Of a DNA stretch of 64,000 nucleotides, positions 1-8,680 are shown piece by piece. The notes beneath the pieces are model-generated. The model saw nothing but the letters and a program-made list of their open reading frames with translations. It ran no database searches and was not told where the DNA came from. The position numbers and the translations under genes were made by a program. The stretch lies in the NCBI RefSeq assembly GCF_905207245.1, contig NZ_CAJLKP010000003.1, positions 1 through 64,000 of the forward strand, in the 5' to 3' direction. Source of the DNA: an uncultured Bacteroides sp. GTDB taxonomy: Bacteria > Bacteroidota > Bacteroidia > Bacteroidales > Bacteroidaceae. Each line of letters starts with the position of its first letter. Position 1 is the stretch's first letter.

Positions 1-51
1 CGCGACCCTAACCTTGGCAAGGTTATGCTCTACCAACTGAGCTATTTCCGC
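1..51 (-). tRNA. tRNA-Gly(GCC), cut by window edge
   Basis: Read on the minus strand, the sequence begins GCGGAAATAGCTCAGTTGG, a typical acceptor stem and D-arm. It continues through an anticodon stem whose loop is TTGCCAA, giving anticodon GCC (glycine). The 5' end is at position 51. The T-arm and acceptor 3' strand lie outside the window. Confidence 0.93.
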
Positions 52-135
52 AGGTCTTTTTTGAGGAACGGGTGCAAAGATAAGGAGTTTCCCTGTTACA
101 GCCAAATTTTTCACATGGAAAATGTTGCTATTTTA

Positions 136-585
136 TCAGTTGCGCACTTGCAAAGTAGTGCCGGACATGGAGACTTTATAATGTTTCAGATACTCTGTAC
201 CTTCTCCTGTAGGAAATCCACCACTACTTAAATTATACTCAGTATGACACTTAGGACATTTTGCCGTCCCCAGTCCGTCTTCCACCAACTCTACCGAAAC
301 ACTGCGATTAGCTTCTACCGGACAAGCTGCGTCATATGCAACATAAGTATCCCCATCCGAGAAAACACTTTGCCCGATAATCAATCCAGCATACCCTACG
401 GGTAATCCATTTACATTCTTTTCGATCTTCAGAAACTGACCGGGAGTCGTAATCTTATAATAAGGAGATTGTGAAAGACTGCATGAGAAATTAAAGGTAA
501 CGGAAGGAATGCTCGACTCGTAGGAATCACCACAACTGGCGACACACAACCAAAGCATTCCTATTACTATACAGAATTTCCGCAT
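136..585 (-). CDS. Small lipoprotein with a degenerate Rieske-like C-terminal region
   Basis: This is a 149-residue predicted lipoprotein. A short hydrophobic signal ends in VASC (Cys about residue 18), so the mature protein should be lipid-anchored in the envelope. The second half resembles the Rieske fold: a first AACP segment, about 30 residues, then CPKCHTEYNL followed by a glycine-rich turn (SSGGFPTGEG) and a beta-rich end. A canonical Rieske 2Fe-2S site needs C-x-H and C-x-x-H. Here the first His is replaced (CPV) and the second motif is C-x-x-C-H, so ordinary cluster binding is doubtful. The fold assignment is by eye. It stands directly downstream of argH on the same strand (11 bp gap) and may share its transcript. 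The function is unknown. Confidence 0.8.
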   Translation of the reverse strand: MRKFCIVIGMLWLCVASCGDSYESSIPSVTFNFSCSLSQSPYYKITTPGQFLKIEKNVNGLPVGYAGLIIGQSVFSDGDTYVAYDAACPVEANRSVSVELVEDGLGTAKCPKCHTEYNLSSGGFPTGEGTEYLKHYKVSMSGTTLQVRN

Positions 586-596
586 ACATATTGTAT

Positions 597-1937
597 TTAT
601 CGTCCAAGCAAGGATTTTTCAGCCACTTCCATTCCATGAAAGTTGAAACCATCTACCACTTCTTGCATCAGTGCAGAGATTTCATCATTACAGAGATTAC
701 CGATGCTACCCTCATGCGTATGGTGCACTTGTTTGCTATGAGAGAACTTTCCGGCTTCAATATCCAGTCCGACTTTCTTATAGGCATCGCGGAAAGGCAT
801 GCCTTCACGTGCCAACCGGTTCACTTCTTCCACACTGAAAATAAGCAAATACTTATCATCATCGAGAATATGTTCGTTCACCTTGATTTCATTCATGATA
901 TAAGTCGTCATCTGCAGGCAGTCCTTCAATTCCTGGAAGGCAGGCAGAAAGACTTCTTTGATAATCTGCAAATCACGGAAATAACCGGATGGCAGATTAT
1001 TGGCAATCATCATAATCTGTTGCGGCAATGATTGCAGCTTGTTACATTTGGCACGCGTCAGTTCGAATACATCAGGATTTTTCTTATGAGGCATGATGCT
1101 GGAACCTGTTGTGCAATCGTCGGGTAGTTTTACGAAATTAAAGTTCTGACTGTTGAACATACAGGCATCAAAAGCCAGTTTAGAGATAGTACCGGCAATG
1201 CTTGCCAAAGCAAATGCAACGTTACGCTCCATCTTTCCACGTCCCATCTGCGCATAAACCACGTTATAGTTTAAAGAGTCGAATCCTAACAGACGAGTTG
1301 TCATCGTGCGATTCAGCGGAAACGAAGAACCATATCCGGCAGCCGAACCTAATGGATTGCGGTTACACATCTTAAATGCCGCCTGCAAGAAAAGCATATC
1401 ATCTACCAGACTCTCTGCATAAGCTCCAAACCACAAACCAAAAGAAGACGGCATGGCTATCTGCAAATGAGTATAGCCCGGCATCAATATATTTTTGAAA
1501 CGCTCGCTCTGACATATCAAAACATGAAACAACTGTTCCACCGCCTCAGCAATATCTTTTATCTGTGTGCGCGTGAAGAGTTTCAGGTCGAGCAGCACCT
1601 GGTCGTTGCGGGAACGGCCACTGTGTATCTTCTTACCTACATCACCCAGTTTACGGGTCAGCATCAGTTCCACCTGCGAATGCACATCTTCTACTCCGTC
1701 TTCTATCACAAACTCACCTTTTTCGGCAGTTGCATAGATACTCTTCAGTTCATCAAGTAAAAGAAGCAATTCTTCTTTTGTCAGCAAACCGATGCTTTCG
1801 AGCATGGTGATGTGAGCCATTGAACCCAATACATCATGCTTTGCCAGATAAAGATCCATCTCGCGATCACGTCCTACCGTGAAGCGCTCTATATCTTTAT
1901 TTACCTGAACGGATTTCTCCCAAAGTTTCTGAGCCAT
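597..1937 (-). CDS. argH: Argininosuccinate lyase
   Basis: This enzyme cleaves argininosuccinate to arginine and fumarate, the last step of arginine synthesis, in the cytosol. The 446-residue protein has the fumarase/aspartase superfamily signature GSSIMPHKKNP near residue 280, including the mobile catalytic Ser loop, and the HSGRSRNDQ substrate-binding motif near residue 105. The N-terminus MAQKLWEKS matches the family start. It is about 15-20 residues shorter than many bacterial ArgH proteins, as is usual in Bacteroidales. A GATTAG-type inverted repeat (1965-2018) separates it from the upstream SRPBCC gene. argF' of the same pathway is at 58.8 kb in this window. Confidence 0.97.
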   Translation of the reverse strand: MAQKLWEKSVQVNKDIERFTVGRDREMDLYLAKHDVLGSMAHITMLESIGLLTKEELLLLLDELKSIYATAEKGEFVIEDGVEDVHSQVELMLTRKLGDVGKKIHSGRSRNDQVLLDLKLFTRTQIKDIAEAVEQLFHVLICQSERFKNILMPGYTHLQIAMPSSFGLWFGAYAESLVDDMLFLQAAFKMCNRNPLGSAAGYGSSFPLNRTMTTRLLGFDSLNYNVVYAQMGRGKMERNVAFALASIAGTISKLAFDACMFNSQNFNFVKLPDDCTTGSSIMPHKKNPDVFELTRAKCNKLQSLPQQIMMIANNLPSGYFRDLQIIKEVFLPAFQELKDCLQMTTYIMNEIKVNEHILDDDKYLLIFSVEEVNRLAREGMPFRDAYKKVGLDIEAGKFSHSKQVHHTHEGSIGNLCNDEISALMQEVVDGFNFHGMEVAEKSLLGR

Positions 1938-1964
1938 TTATTCAATGATTAATGATTAGCGATT

Positions 1965-2018
1965 AGTGATTAGTGTGTAGTGGCAGTGACCTTACTTAAT
2001 CACTAAACACTAATCACT
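1965..2018. repeat. Intergenic GATTAG-type inverted repeat
   Basis: AGTGATTAGTGTGTAG (1965-1980) pairs with CTAAACACTAATCACT (2003-2018) at 15 of 16 positions. It is surrounded by further degenerate GATTAG units. A related structure occurs at 62652-62720. It may end or stabilise the transcript between the SRPBCC gene and argH, or be a copy of a dispersed intergenic repeat. Confidence 0.7.
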
Positions 2019-2022
2019 TATA

Positions 2023-2433
2023 TTAATACGGTATTATCGACAGCATATCGGCCATCTTTTCCAATCCTTCCTGCAAAGGTTTTTGAACCATACCTTTCAT
2101 AAAAGGATTCAGTTCCATGCCGATGGTCAGCTTCATCTTACATTCAGCCTCCGAGACAGGTACTATTTGTATCCACAAGTTGAATGGTAGCGGTGAAGTG
2201 GTTGTAGCAAACTTGATGCATTTACACGGTTCTTTTTCTACGATACTCAATGCTATTTTACCTACCGGAGCCACTTCTATCACCATGCTCTCCGAATCAA
2301 AACTCAAGTTCTTTACTTTATCCTCCGGCAGACTGTCCTTAAACTTCTCCAAATTATTCAGGTCGGATAGTTTTTCATAAACAAGTTCCTGTGAGGCAGG
2401 TATTGTCTTTACACCACTTTCAAATTTTGTCAT
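2023..2433 (-). CDS. SRPBCC (START-like) family protein
   Basis: This small cytosolic protein has the helix-grip fold pattern of the SRPBCC superfamily. An N-terminal strand is followed by the helix ELVYEKLSDLNNLEKF. A run of antiparallel strands comes next, and a long C-terminal helix (PLQEGLEKMADMLSIIPY) closes the ligand cavity. I start it at the internal Met of MTKFESGVK (136 residues), because the extra eight upstream residues look like leader sequence. It lies between pyrE and argH on the same strand. Homologues sit beside pyrE in other Bacteroides as far as I recall. The ligand is unknown. Confidence 0.8.
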   Translation of the reverse strand: MTKFESGVKTIPASQELVYEKLSDLNNLEKFKDSLPEDKVKNLSFDSESMVIEVAPVGKIALSIVEKEPCKCIKFATTTSPLPFNLWIQIVPVSEAECKMKLTIGMELNPFMKGMVQKPLQEGLEKMADMLSIIPY

Positions 2434-2528
2434 ATTCCGATTCTCTTTAAAAGACAAAAAAGAACTATCCGGACAGAATTTATCCGAATGGCCCTTTTGT
2501 CATATAATTATTTATAGTATAACCGCTG

Positions 2529-3167
2529 TTATTTTCCAGCATCCCAATGTGCAGGGTCCTTACGCCATTCGTTCAGCGTCTCGATATCTTCTTCTTCGAT
2601 GTAACCCGTGCGAAGTGCAACATCCAGAACTGCCTCATAATTAGTCAGCGTCACCAAAGGAACTTTGGCATCTTTAAATGCTTTTTCCGCAACAGGAAAA
2701 CCATAGGTATACGCAGCTACCATACCGATTACTTCGCACCCGTCGCGACGGATAGCTTCAACGGCTTTCAAGCTACTTCCACCAGTGGAAATCAAATCTT
2801 CAACAACCACGACTTTCATACCCGGACGAAGCTCGCCTTCGATCAAGTTTTCCAATCCGTGGTCTTTCGGGGTAGAACGTACATACACAAACGGCAAATT
2901 CAGCGCATCGGCAACCAAAGCTCCCTGAGGGATAGCGCCTGTTGCTACACCGGCAATTGCATCCACCTGCCCGAAACGCTCCAATATCAAACGGGTAATT
3001 TCAATCTTTACAAAATTACGCAAAGAAGGATAAGAAAGTGTTTTGCGGTTATCACAGTAAAAAGGAGACTTCCACCCGGAAGCCCATGTAAAGGGATTTG
3101 CCGGTTGTAGTTTAATCGCTTTTATCTTCAGCAACTTCTCTGCGAATAGTTTTTCTAAAGTTCTCAT
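2529..3167 (-). CDS. pyrE: Orotate phosphoribosyltransferase
   Basis: This enzyme joins orotate to PRPP to form orotidine monophosphate in pyrimidine synthesis. The 212-residue protein has the PRPP-binding loop VVVVEDLISTGGSS at about residues 118-131 and the type I phosphoribosyltransferase core (AIAGVATGAIPQGALVADAL). The N-terminal hood FTWASGWKSPFYCDNRK is typical of the family. A -7 promoter box lies 33 bp upstream of the start (3200-3207). It probably leads a short operon with the SRPBCC gene and argH. Confidence 0.97.
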   Translation of the reverse strand: MRTLEKLFAEKLLKIKAIKLQPANPFTWASGWKSPFYCDNRKTLSYPSLRNFVKIEITRLILERFGQVDAIAGVATGAIPQGALVADALNLPFVYVRSTPKDHGLENLIEGELRPGMKVVVVEDLISTGGSSLKAVEAIRRDGCEVIGMVAAYTYGFPVAEKAFKDAKVPLVTLTNYEAVLDVALRTGYIEEEDIETLNEWRKDPAHWDAGK

Positions 3168-3199
3168 AACTAAATTAGCTATTTATAGTAAATATGGCA

Positions 3200-3207
3200 C
3201 AAAAATA
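3200..3207 (-). promoter_or_regulatory. Predicted -7 promoter box for pyrE
   Basis: The minus strand reads TATTTTTG, an exact match to the Bacteroidetes primary sigma factor -7 consensus TAnnTTTG, 33 bp before the pyrE ATG. No clear -33 TTTG was seen. Confidence 0.6.
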
Positions 3208-3248
3208 CGGAAACAGAACGAGAATAAAAAAAAGATTAAAGAGATTTT

Positions 3249-3728
3249 TCACTCAAAAGCGTCATTTTCGTCAGAAAGTTGTATACAATGACGAATATCC
3301 TTCATTTCGAAACCACGACTCAGAGCAAAACGCATCAATTTTCCATTCAGTTCAAATTCGTTCTCAGCATGAACGCTTTTCCGCTTCGCCACCAACAGAC
3401 CGTCTAAAATAGACAGATATTCTTCTTCATCTATTTCATTCAAAAAACGCCGGCATACATTATAGGAGACCTTCTTCAATTGGAGCGCCTGAGCTATTTT
3501 TACCTTCCCCCACTTGGCAAAACGATATTTGTCATTGACAAAAGCACGGCAAAAGCGTTCTTCATCAATATAATTTTCATCTTCCAAACGTTTGAGGATG
3601 CGGTCAATAGCATCATACGGCAATCCCCACCGTTGTAGCTTCTCGGCAATTTCGGCACGACAGTGTTCCGCAGTGGAACAATAGGCAGCAACTTTGTTCA
3701 GCGCTTCCGTTTCAGTAATATTTGTCAT
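3249..3728 (-). CDS. recX: Regulatory protein RecX
   Basis: RecX binds RecA filaments and modulates recombination. The 159-residue protein is made of tandem three-helix RecX repeats, visible as the pattern CRAEIAEKLQRWGLPYDAIDRILKRLEDENYIDEERF followed by a second, more diverged set. The length matches the family. Its ATG overlaps the prmC stop by 4 bp, so the two are translationally coupled and form one transcript from the promoter at 4581-4588. Confidence 0.92.
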   Translation of the reverse strand: MTNITETEALNKVAAYCSTAEHCRAEIAEKLQRWGLPYDAIDRILKRLEDENYIDEERFCRAFVNDKYRFAKWGKVKIAQALQLKKVSYNVCRRFLNEIDEEEYLSILDGLLVAKRKSVHAENEFELNGKLMRFALSRGFEMKDIRHCIQLSDENDAFE

Positions 3729-4561
3729 TTTTCGGCTATTACAAATCTATCATTATGGGAAATGTCCTTCTGAAGACAAACAGCACGATATCCTGATTCA
3801 CGCAACATAGATACGGTGTCTGCTCCAAAAGCACGGTTAATTTCAAAATAAAGTTTTCCGCCGGGTACAAGCATTTCAAGTCCCAACATGGCAATACGAC
3901 GATAAAAGCGTAAAGGATCCGCGTCGGGCACAAACAATGCCAGCGAAGGCTCCCAATCCAGTACATTCTGCTCCATCTCCTGCTTTTCCGCTTCAATAAC
4001 ATAAGGCGGATTACTTACAATCACATCATAACATTCTGTTGCGCCAGGGGAATAAGTCAGCACATCACGCTGTTCGAACCGGACTGACGCCTGCAAAGCT
4101 TCACTATTAGAGACAGCTATAGACAAAGCTTCTTCGGACACATCCCAAGCCGTGACCTGGGATTCCGGCAATTCTTTTGCTAAAGAAACAGCAATGCAGC
4201 CACTACCGGTCCCGATATCCAGAATACGAGAAACGGGAGAAAGTTCTTTCAGCATCAACTCTACCAATTCCTCCGTTTCCGGACGAGGTATAAGCACACC
4301 AGGCGCCACATAAAATGTTCTTCCCAAGAAACGGGCTTCACCTAAAATATATTGTATTGGTTCAAAATGATGCAAACGAGTGAGAATGCTTTCTAATTCC
4401 TGTTCCGCTTTTACAGATAAAGTTATATCTTTGCCCAAATAATAATCCACTGCCCTCTGCCCTAATATCTCGCAACAGATAAGCCTGGACAGATTGCCGG
4501 ATTCTTGCAAAGTATAATCCTCTTGCAATCTCTGGCGAATATAAGAAGCAGTAATATTCAT
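3725..4561 (-). CDS. prmC: Peptide chain release factor N5-glutamine methyltransferase
   Basis: PrmC methylates the Gln of the GGQ motif in release factors 1 and 2 with S-adenosylmethionine. The diagnostic NPPYV catalytic motif is at about residues 184-188 and the SAM-binding loop is ILDIGTGSGCIAVSLA. The open frame runs further upstream, but that stretch overlaps the divergent ribD. The internal Met of MNITASYIRQRL gives the family's usual 278 residues and lies 20 bp downstream of a good -7 box. It overlaps recX by 4 bp. Confidence 0.95.
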   Translation of the reverse strand: MNITASYIRQRLQEDYTLQESGNLSRLICCEILGQRAVDYYLGKDITLSVKAEQELESILTRLHHFEPIQYILGEARFLGRTFYVAPGVLIPRPETEELVELMLKELSPVSRILDIGTGSGCIAVSLAKELPESQVTAWDVSEEALSIAVSNSEALQASVRFEQRDVLTYSPGATECYDVIVSNPPYVIEAEKQEMEQNVLDWEPSLALFVPDADPLRFYRRIAMLGLEMLVPGGKLYFEINRAFGADTVSMLRESGYRAVCLQKDISHNDRFVIAEK

Positions 4562-4580
4562 ATATGGATATTTTGGAGTG

Positions 4581-4588
4581 CAAAAGTA
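4581..4588 (-). promoter_or_regulatory. Predicted -7 promoter box for prmC-recX
   Basis: The minus strand reads TACTTTTG, an exact TAnnTTTG match, 20 bp before the prmC ATG. It lies inside the 53-bp divergent region between prmC and ribD and supports the chosen prmC start. Confidence 0.65.
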
Positions 4589-4614
4589 AGAATTATCCGA
4601 GAAAAGAAGCACAG

Positions 4615-5652
4615 ATGGAAGAAGAAAAATATATGCGCCGCTGTATTCAACTGGCTCAGAACGGGCTTTGCAATGCAGCTCCCAATCCAATGGTAGGAGC
4701 AGTTATCGTATGTGACGGAAAAATTATCGGCGAAGGCTATCACGTACGCTGTGGAGAAGCACATGCTGAGGTAAATGCCATCCGTTCCGTAAAAGACACC
4801 TCCTTATTAAAGCGTTCTACAATTTATGTGAGCTTGGAACCATGTTCACACCATGGAAAAACGCCACCCTGCGCTGATCTGATTATCGAGAAACAAATTC
4901 CCCGTATCGTTATCGGCTGCCAGGACCCTTTCGCTAAAGTTGCAGGACGAGGCATACAGAAGTTGAAAGATGCCGGGCGGGAAGTCATTGTCGGAATGCT
5001 GGAAGATGAATGCCGACATTTAATCAGGCGTTTCATCACCTTCCACAGCTTACATCGCCCATATATCACCTTAAAATGGGCTGAGTCGGCAGACGGTTTT
5101 ATTGATGTACGCCGGGATAGCGGCAATGCTGTTATTCTTTCCACCCCCTTAACCTCTATGCTGGTACACAAAAAGCGGGCGGAGCATGCCGCCATTCTTG
5201 TAGGAACCCGCACTGCTGAACTGGACAATCCCTCGTTAACCGTACGTAATTGGCACGGGCGTTCCCCCGTACGCCTCGTTCTGGATAGAGAACAGCGTCT
5301 ATCACCTGCCCTTCACCTATTTGACGGAAGCACGCCGACATTCGTCTTCACAGAACAGCCTCATGCCGACCTTCGCAACGTAGAATATCTTCCGATAGAT
5401 TTTCAACAAGACATATTGCCGCAAATGATGCAAACCCTGTATGAGCGTGAACTACAATCTCTCCTGGTAGAAGGGGGCAGTATCCTGCTGCAATCTTTCA
5501 TCGATAGTGGACTCTGGGACGAAGCATTCGTTGAAGAAAGCCCAATACAGTTGTCATCGGGTGTTAAAGCTCCTAAAATGAAGGATAAAATCAGTTATGC
5601 CCGTGAACAAACTTTCGGCAGAAGTATACGGCATTACACAATGACAAAATAG
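4615..5652 (+). CDS. ribD: Bifunctional riboflavin biosynthesis deaminase/reductase RibD
   Basis: RibD carries out two consecutive cytosolic steps of riboflavin synthesis, deamination of the pyrimidine and NADPH-dependent reduction of the ribosyl side chain. The N-terminal cytidine-deaminase-like domain shows HAEVNAI (about residues 49-55) and the zinc motif SLEPCSHHGKTPPC. The C-terminal reductase domain starts near residue 145 (RPYITLKWAESADGFID). The start at MEEEKYMRRCIQLA fits the family; an upstream in-frame ATG at 4564 would run into the prmC promoter region. The protein has 345 residues and stands alone, divergent from prmC. Confidence 0.95.
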   Translation: MEEEKYMRRCIQLAQNGLCNAAPNPMVGAVIVCDGKIIGEGYHVRCGEAHAEVNAIRSVKDTSLLKRSTIYVSLEPCSHHGKTPPCADLIIEKQIPRIVIGCQDPFAKVAGRGIQKLKDAGREVIVGMLEDECRHLIRRFITFHSLHRPYITLKWAESADGFIDVRRDSGNAVILSTPLTSMLVHKKRAEHAAILVGTRTAELDNPSLTVRNWHGRSPVRLVLDREQRLSPALHLFDGSTPTFVFTEQPHADLRNVEYLPIDFQQDILPQMMQTLYERELQSLLVEGGSILLQSFIDSGLWDEAFVEESPIQLSSGVKAPKMKDKISYAREQTFGRSIRHYTMTK

Positions 5653-5758
5653 TCCGAAACGCCTCATTTTGATGCTTTTTTATCGAGAAAAACGGGCTTA
5701 TTATCTATAATTTTATATAAATCTTCCCTGCAATGCTGATTATAGAAAAAAATGTTCC

Positions 5759-5766
5759 TATTTTTG
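5759..5766 (+). promoter_or_regulatory. Predicted -7 promoter box
   Basis: TATTTTTG matches TAnnTTTG exactly and lies 30 bp before the ATG of the lipoprotein gene at 5797. It probably starts the envelope-gene transcript running towards bamA. Confidence 0.55.
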
Positions 5767-5796
5767 CAACTTGTAAATAAACACTATCTTTAGAAA

Positions 5797-7161
5797 ATGA
5801 GAATAAAGTTTTTATCCGTAATCCTGAGTTTTCTTCTTATGTCAATAGCCATAAGTTCATGTCTTGACTCAGATGATAATTATGAATTAAGTTCCGACGC
5901 TACCATACGCGCTTTTGGTATTGACACTATAGGAAAAGGCATATATTATAAGTTTACGATTGACCAACTAAAAAGAGAAATTTACAACGTTGATTCCCTC
6001 CCTGTTTGGGCTGACACTATCATAGACCGAATATTGATTGATACACTGAGCGTTACAGGCTGGGTAACTTCCGGTCTTGCCGATACTGTATTCATCATGA
6101 GCGATTCTGTCGATTTGAGAGAACCTATCACACTGAAAGTACATGCAGCTGATATGGTAACTACTCGTGAATATAAAATTAAGGTAAACGTTCATAAGCA
6201 AGATCCGGACTCTCTGATTTGGAGAGAAATGGCAGCACTCCCTGCTTCACCTGTCACCGGCAAGAAAAAGTCCGCCATTCTGAAAAAGGATTTATTCGTT
6301 TACACTTCTTCTACAACCGGCTATCGCAGTTCCATATCCAATCCCGGCGTTCTTCAATGGAGCCCAATTACAGTTAGCGGACTTCCTGATGATGCGAAAA
6401 TGAATTCTATCGTTAGCTTCAATGACCAATTGTATATAACTACAGAGAACGGAGAAGCGCTCTATTCAGACGACGGTATCAGTTGGAGTGATATGGATAT
6501 GCAAGGAATGAAGATGGTGACATTCATTGCAGGTATTCCGGCAGATGATGTTACAGGAAGTAAAAACACACTTACCGGTATCTGTTTCTTTGAGGGTAAG
6601 AATATCTTCTGTGCAAAAAGTGATGGAGAGGCAAATTGGAAAATGAGTGAAGGAAAAGAAGCGATTCCTGCTGACTTCCCTCTGGAAGATATATATTCCT
6701 CTGTTTTCACTAATGCAAGTGGCATCAAACAAACAGTAATAGTGGGTAATACAGAAGCAGAAGTTAAGGCAACAGTGCCTTGGTTTACTATGGACGGACT
6801 CACTTGGGCCGACATGAGTACGCCATCAGATTTCTTCTGTCCGGTTATGAAGAATCCATCAATTATGTATTATGGAGGCCTGTTCCACATGATGGGCGGA
6901 AAATTCGATATTATCCGCTCTTCCCGTGTAGGAATAGCTTGGGAGGAAGCTGCAACCAAATTCCGTTATCCATCAGAAAAAGTAGTCATTCCGGGAGAAG
7001 ACGAGGATGACAAAGAGACAATCGAATACAAAAGCTTATTCGAAGGTAAGGGAGATTATTCTCTTGCTATTGACGAAAATCATTATATTTGGATTGTATG
7101 GAACAGCGACGGTTCTGTTTGGCGTGGTCGTCTGAACAAACTGGGTTTCGCAATACAATAA
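5797..7161 (+). CDS. DUF6242-like lipoprotein
   Basis: This 454-residue predicted lipoprotein has a signal peptide ending in AISSC (Cys about residue 22) followed by an acidic stretch (LDSDDN), which commonly accompanies surface export in Bacteroides. Residues about 30-135 form a beta-rich, immunoglobulin-like region. The remainder contains repeated short strands with Trp and Gly (for example YSDDGISWSDMDM, WFTMDGLTWADMS) that resemble beta-propeller or sialidase-like Asp-box repeats. I recall Bacteroides proteins of this kind being labelled DUF6242, but no activity is known to me. It is followed after 55 bp by the DUF6089 gene on the way to uppS and bamA, which hints at an envelope role. Confidence 0.85.
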   Translation: MRIKFLSVILSFLLMSIAISSCLDSDDNYELSSDATIRAFGIDTIGKGIYYKFTIDQLKREIYNVDSLPVWADTIIDRILIDTLSVTGWVTSGLADTVFIMSDSVDLREPITLKVHAADMVTTREYKIKVNVHKQDPDSLIWREMAALPASPVTGKKKSAILKKDLFVYTSSTTGYRSSISNPGVLQWSPITVSGLPDDAKMNSIVSFNDQLYITTENGEALYSDDGISWSDMDMQGMKMVTFIAGIPADDVTGSKNTLTGICFFEGKNIFCAKSDGEANWKMSEGKEAIPADFPLEDIYSSVFTNASGIKQTVIVGNTEAEVKATVPWFTMDGLTWADMSTPSDFFCPVMKNPSIMYYGGLFHMMGGKFDIIRSSRVGIAWEEAATKFRYPSEKVVIPGEDEDDKETIEYKSLFEGKGDYSLAIDENHYIWIVWNSDGSVWRGRLNKLGFAIQ

Positions 7162-7216
7162 TAAAATAGTCTATTTTCCGTTTCCTTATATAAATAAGGA
7201 GTAACAAGAAAACGGT

Positions 7217-7912
7217 ATGACTATTACAAGAATTATAAAGATAGTGTTTTGTCTGCTTACGTTCCCTTTCTGCTGTGTTACAGCACAGGAAGAATACACA
7301 TGGGAATTAGGAGGCGCCATTGGAGGAAGTTTTTATATGGGAGATGCCAATAGCAGTACCCCGTTTAAGGACACAGGGATAGCGGGAGGTTTCATTGCCC
7401 GGTATTTACTAAATCCGCATATGGCAATAAAAGGCAACCTGACAGCCGGCAGGATTTCCGGTGACACGAGAGATTTCAAGAATGTGTATCCGAATGGAGA
7501 GTATGCCGCTTTCAAGCGGACGGTTTTCGATTTAGGAGCACAGTTTGAATATAACTTTTTGGGATATGGTATCGGTAATACGTACCGGGGCGACCGCCGA
7601 TTCACACCTTATATATTAGGTGGATTAGGATTTACGTTCGCACCAAAACCCGCTAAGACGATTTTCACAATGAACATCCCTATAGGGGTGGGTGTGAAAT
7701 ACAAAGCAACGCCGCGCATCAACATAGGATGCGAGTTCACGATGCGATTCAGCCTTAGCGATCAGTTGGACGTTACCCAACGGGAAGGCTTACAACTGGA
7801 AGATCCGTACCAGATAAAAGGAAAAGGTTGGAAGAACAAAGACAGTTATGCATTCACCGTCTTTTTCATCACCTACGACCTGTTCCCAAGATGCAAGGAT
7901 TGTAACAACTAA
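7217..7912 (+). CDS. DUF6089-like outer membrane beta-barrel protein
   Basis: This 231-residue protein has a cleavable signal (cut near VTAQ) and alternating amphipathic strands ending in aromatic residues, typical of a small beta-barrel: WELGGAIGGSFYMGD, GGFIARYLLNPHMAIKGNL, FTPYILGGLGFTF, and a C-terminal strand FTVFFITYDLF. It matches the Bacteroidetes family I know as DUF6089. It ends 5 bp before uppS and sits in the bamA operon, so a role in outer membrane assembly or integrity is plausible but unproven. Confidence 0.85.
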   Translation: MTITRIIKIVFCLLTFPFCCVTAQEEYTWELGGAIGGSFYMGDANSSTPFKDTGIAGGFIARYLLNPHMAIKGNLTAGRISGDTRDFKNVYPNGEYAAFKRTVFDLGAQFEYNFLGYGIGNTYRGDRRFTPYILGGLGFTFAPKPAKTIFTMNIPIGVGVKYKATPRINIGCEFTMRFSLSDQLDVTQREGLQLEDPYQIKGKGWKNKDSYAFTVFFITYDLFPRCKDCNN

Positions 7913-7917
7913 AAAAG

Positions 7918-8652
7918 ATGCAATATAAAGAACAAATTGATTTGAGCCGGATACCCCAGCATGTGGCGATTATCATGGACGGCAACGGACGATGGGCGAA
8001 GCAGCGTGGACACGAACGCAGCTACGGACATCAAGTCGGTGCTGAAACCGTGCACGTCATTGCCGAAGAAGCCGCCAGGCTGGGAATCAGATATCTGACC
8101 CTATATACGTTCTCAACCGAAAACTGGAACCGTCCATCGGATGAAGTGGCAGCCTTAATGAGCCTTCTTTTCGACTCTATCGAAGAAGATACGTTCATGA
8201 AGAACAATATCAGTTTCCGGATTATTGGAGATATTGAAAAGTTACCCGCAAATGTACAAGACCGCTTATACAATTGCGTGGAAAATACTTCTAAGAATAC
8301 AGGCATGTGCCTGGTACTTGCCCTCAGCTACTCTTCACGTTGGGAGATAACAGAAGCCAGCCGGCAAATAGCCGCATTGGTACAAAAAGGAGCATTGGCA
8401 CTCGAAGAAATCAATTGCGATTTAATGTCAAAACACCTGACGACCAACTTCATGCCCGACCCCGATCTGCTGATACGTACCGGCGGAGAAATCCGCCTGA
8501 GCAATTACCTGCTTTGGCAATGTGCGTATTCGGAACTTTATTTTTGCGAAACCTATTGGCCCGACTTTCGGGAAGAGGAACTTTGCAAAGCCATTTGCGA
8601 CTACCAGAAACGGGAACGCAGATTCGGAAAAATCAGTGAACAAATCAGTTAA
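7918..8652 (+). CDS. uppS: Isoprenyl (undecaprenyl) diphosphate synthase
   Basis: This enzyme makes the C55 lipid carrier for cell wall and polysaccharide synthesis by cis-condensing isopentenyl diphosphate. The 244-residue protein carries HVAIIMDGNGRWAKQRG, with the catalytic Asp at about residue 21, TLYTFSTENWNRP, and the C-terminal signature RTGGEIRLSNYLLWQ with SELYF. The tight spacing with its neighbours (5 and 28 bp) places it in the envelope operon leading into bamA. Confidence 0.96.
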   Translation: MQYKEQIDLSRIPQHVAIIMDGNGRWAKQRGHERSYGHQVGAETVHVIAEEAARLGIRYLTLYTFSTENWNRPSDEVAALMSLLFDSIEEDTFMKNNISFRIIGDIEKLPANVQDRLYNCVENTSKNTGMCLVLALSYSSRWEITEASRQIAALVQKGALALEEINCDLMSKHLTTNFMPDPDLLIRTGGEIRLSNYLLWQCAYSELYFCETYWPDFREEELCKAICDYQKRERRFGKISEQIS

Positions 8653-8680
8653 ACCCAAACATATTTAATCCAAAACATAA

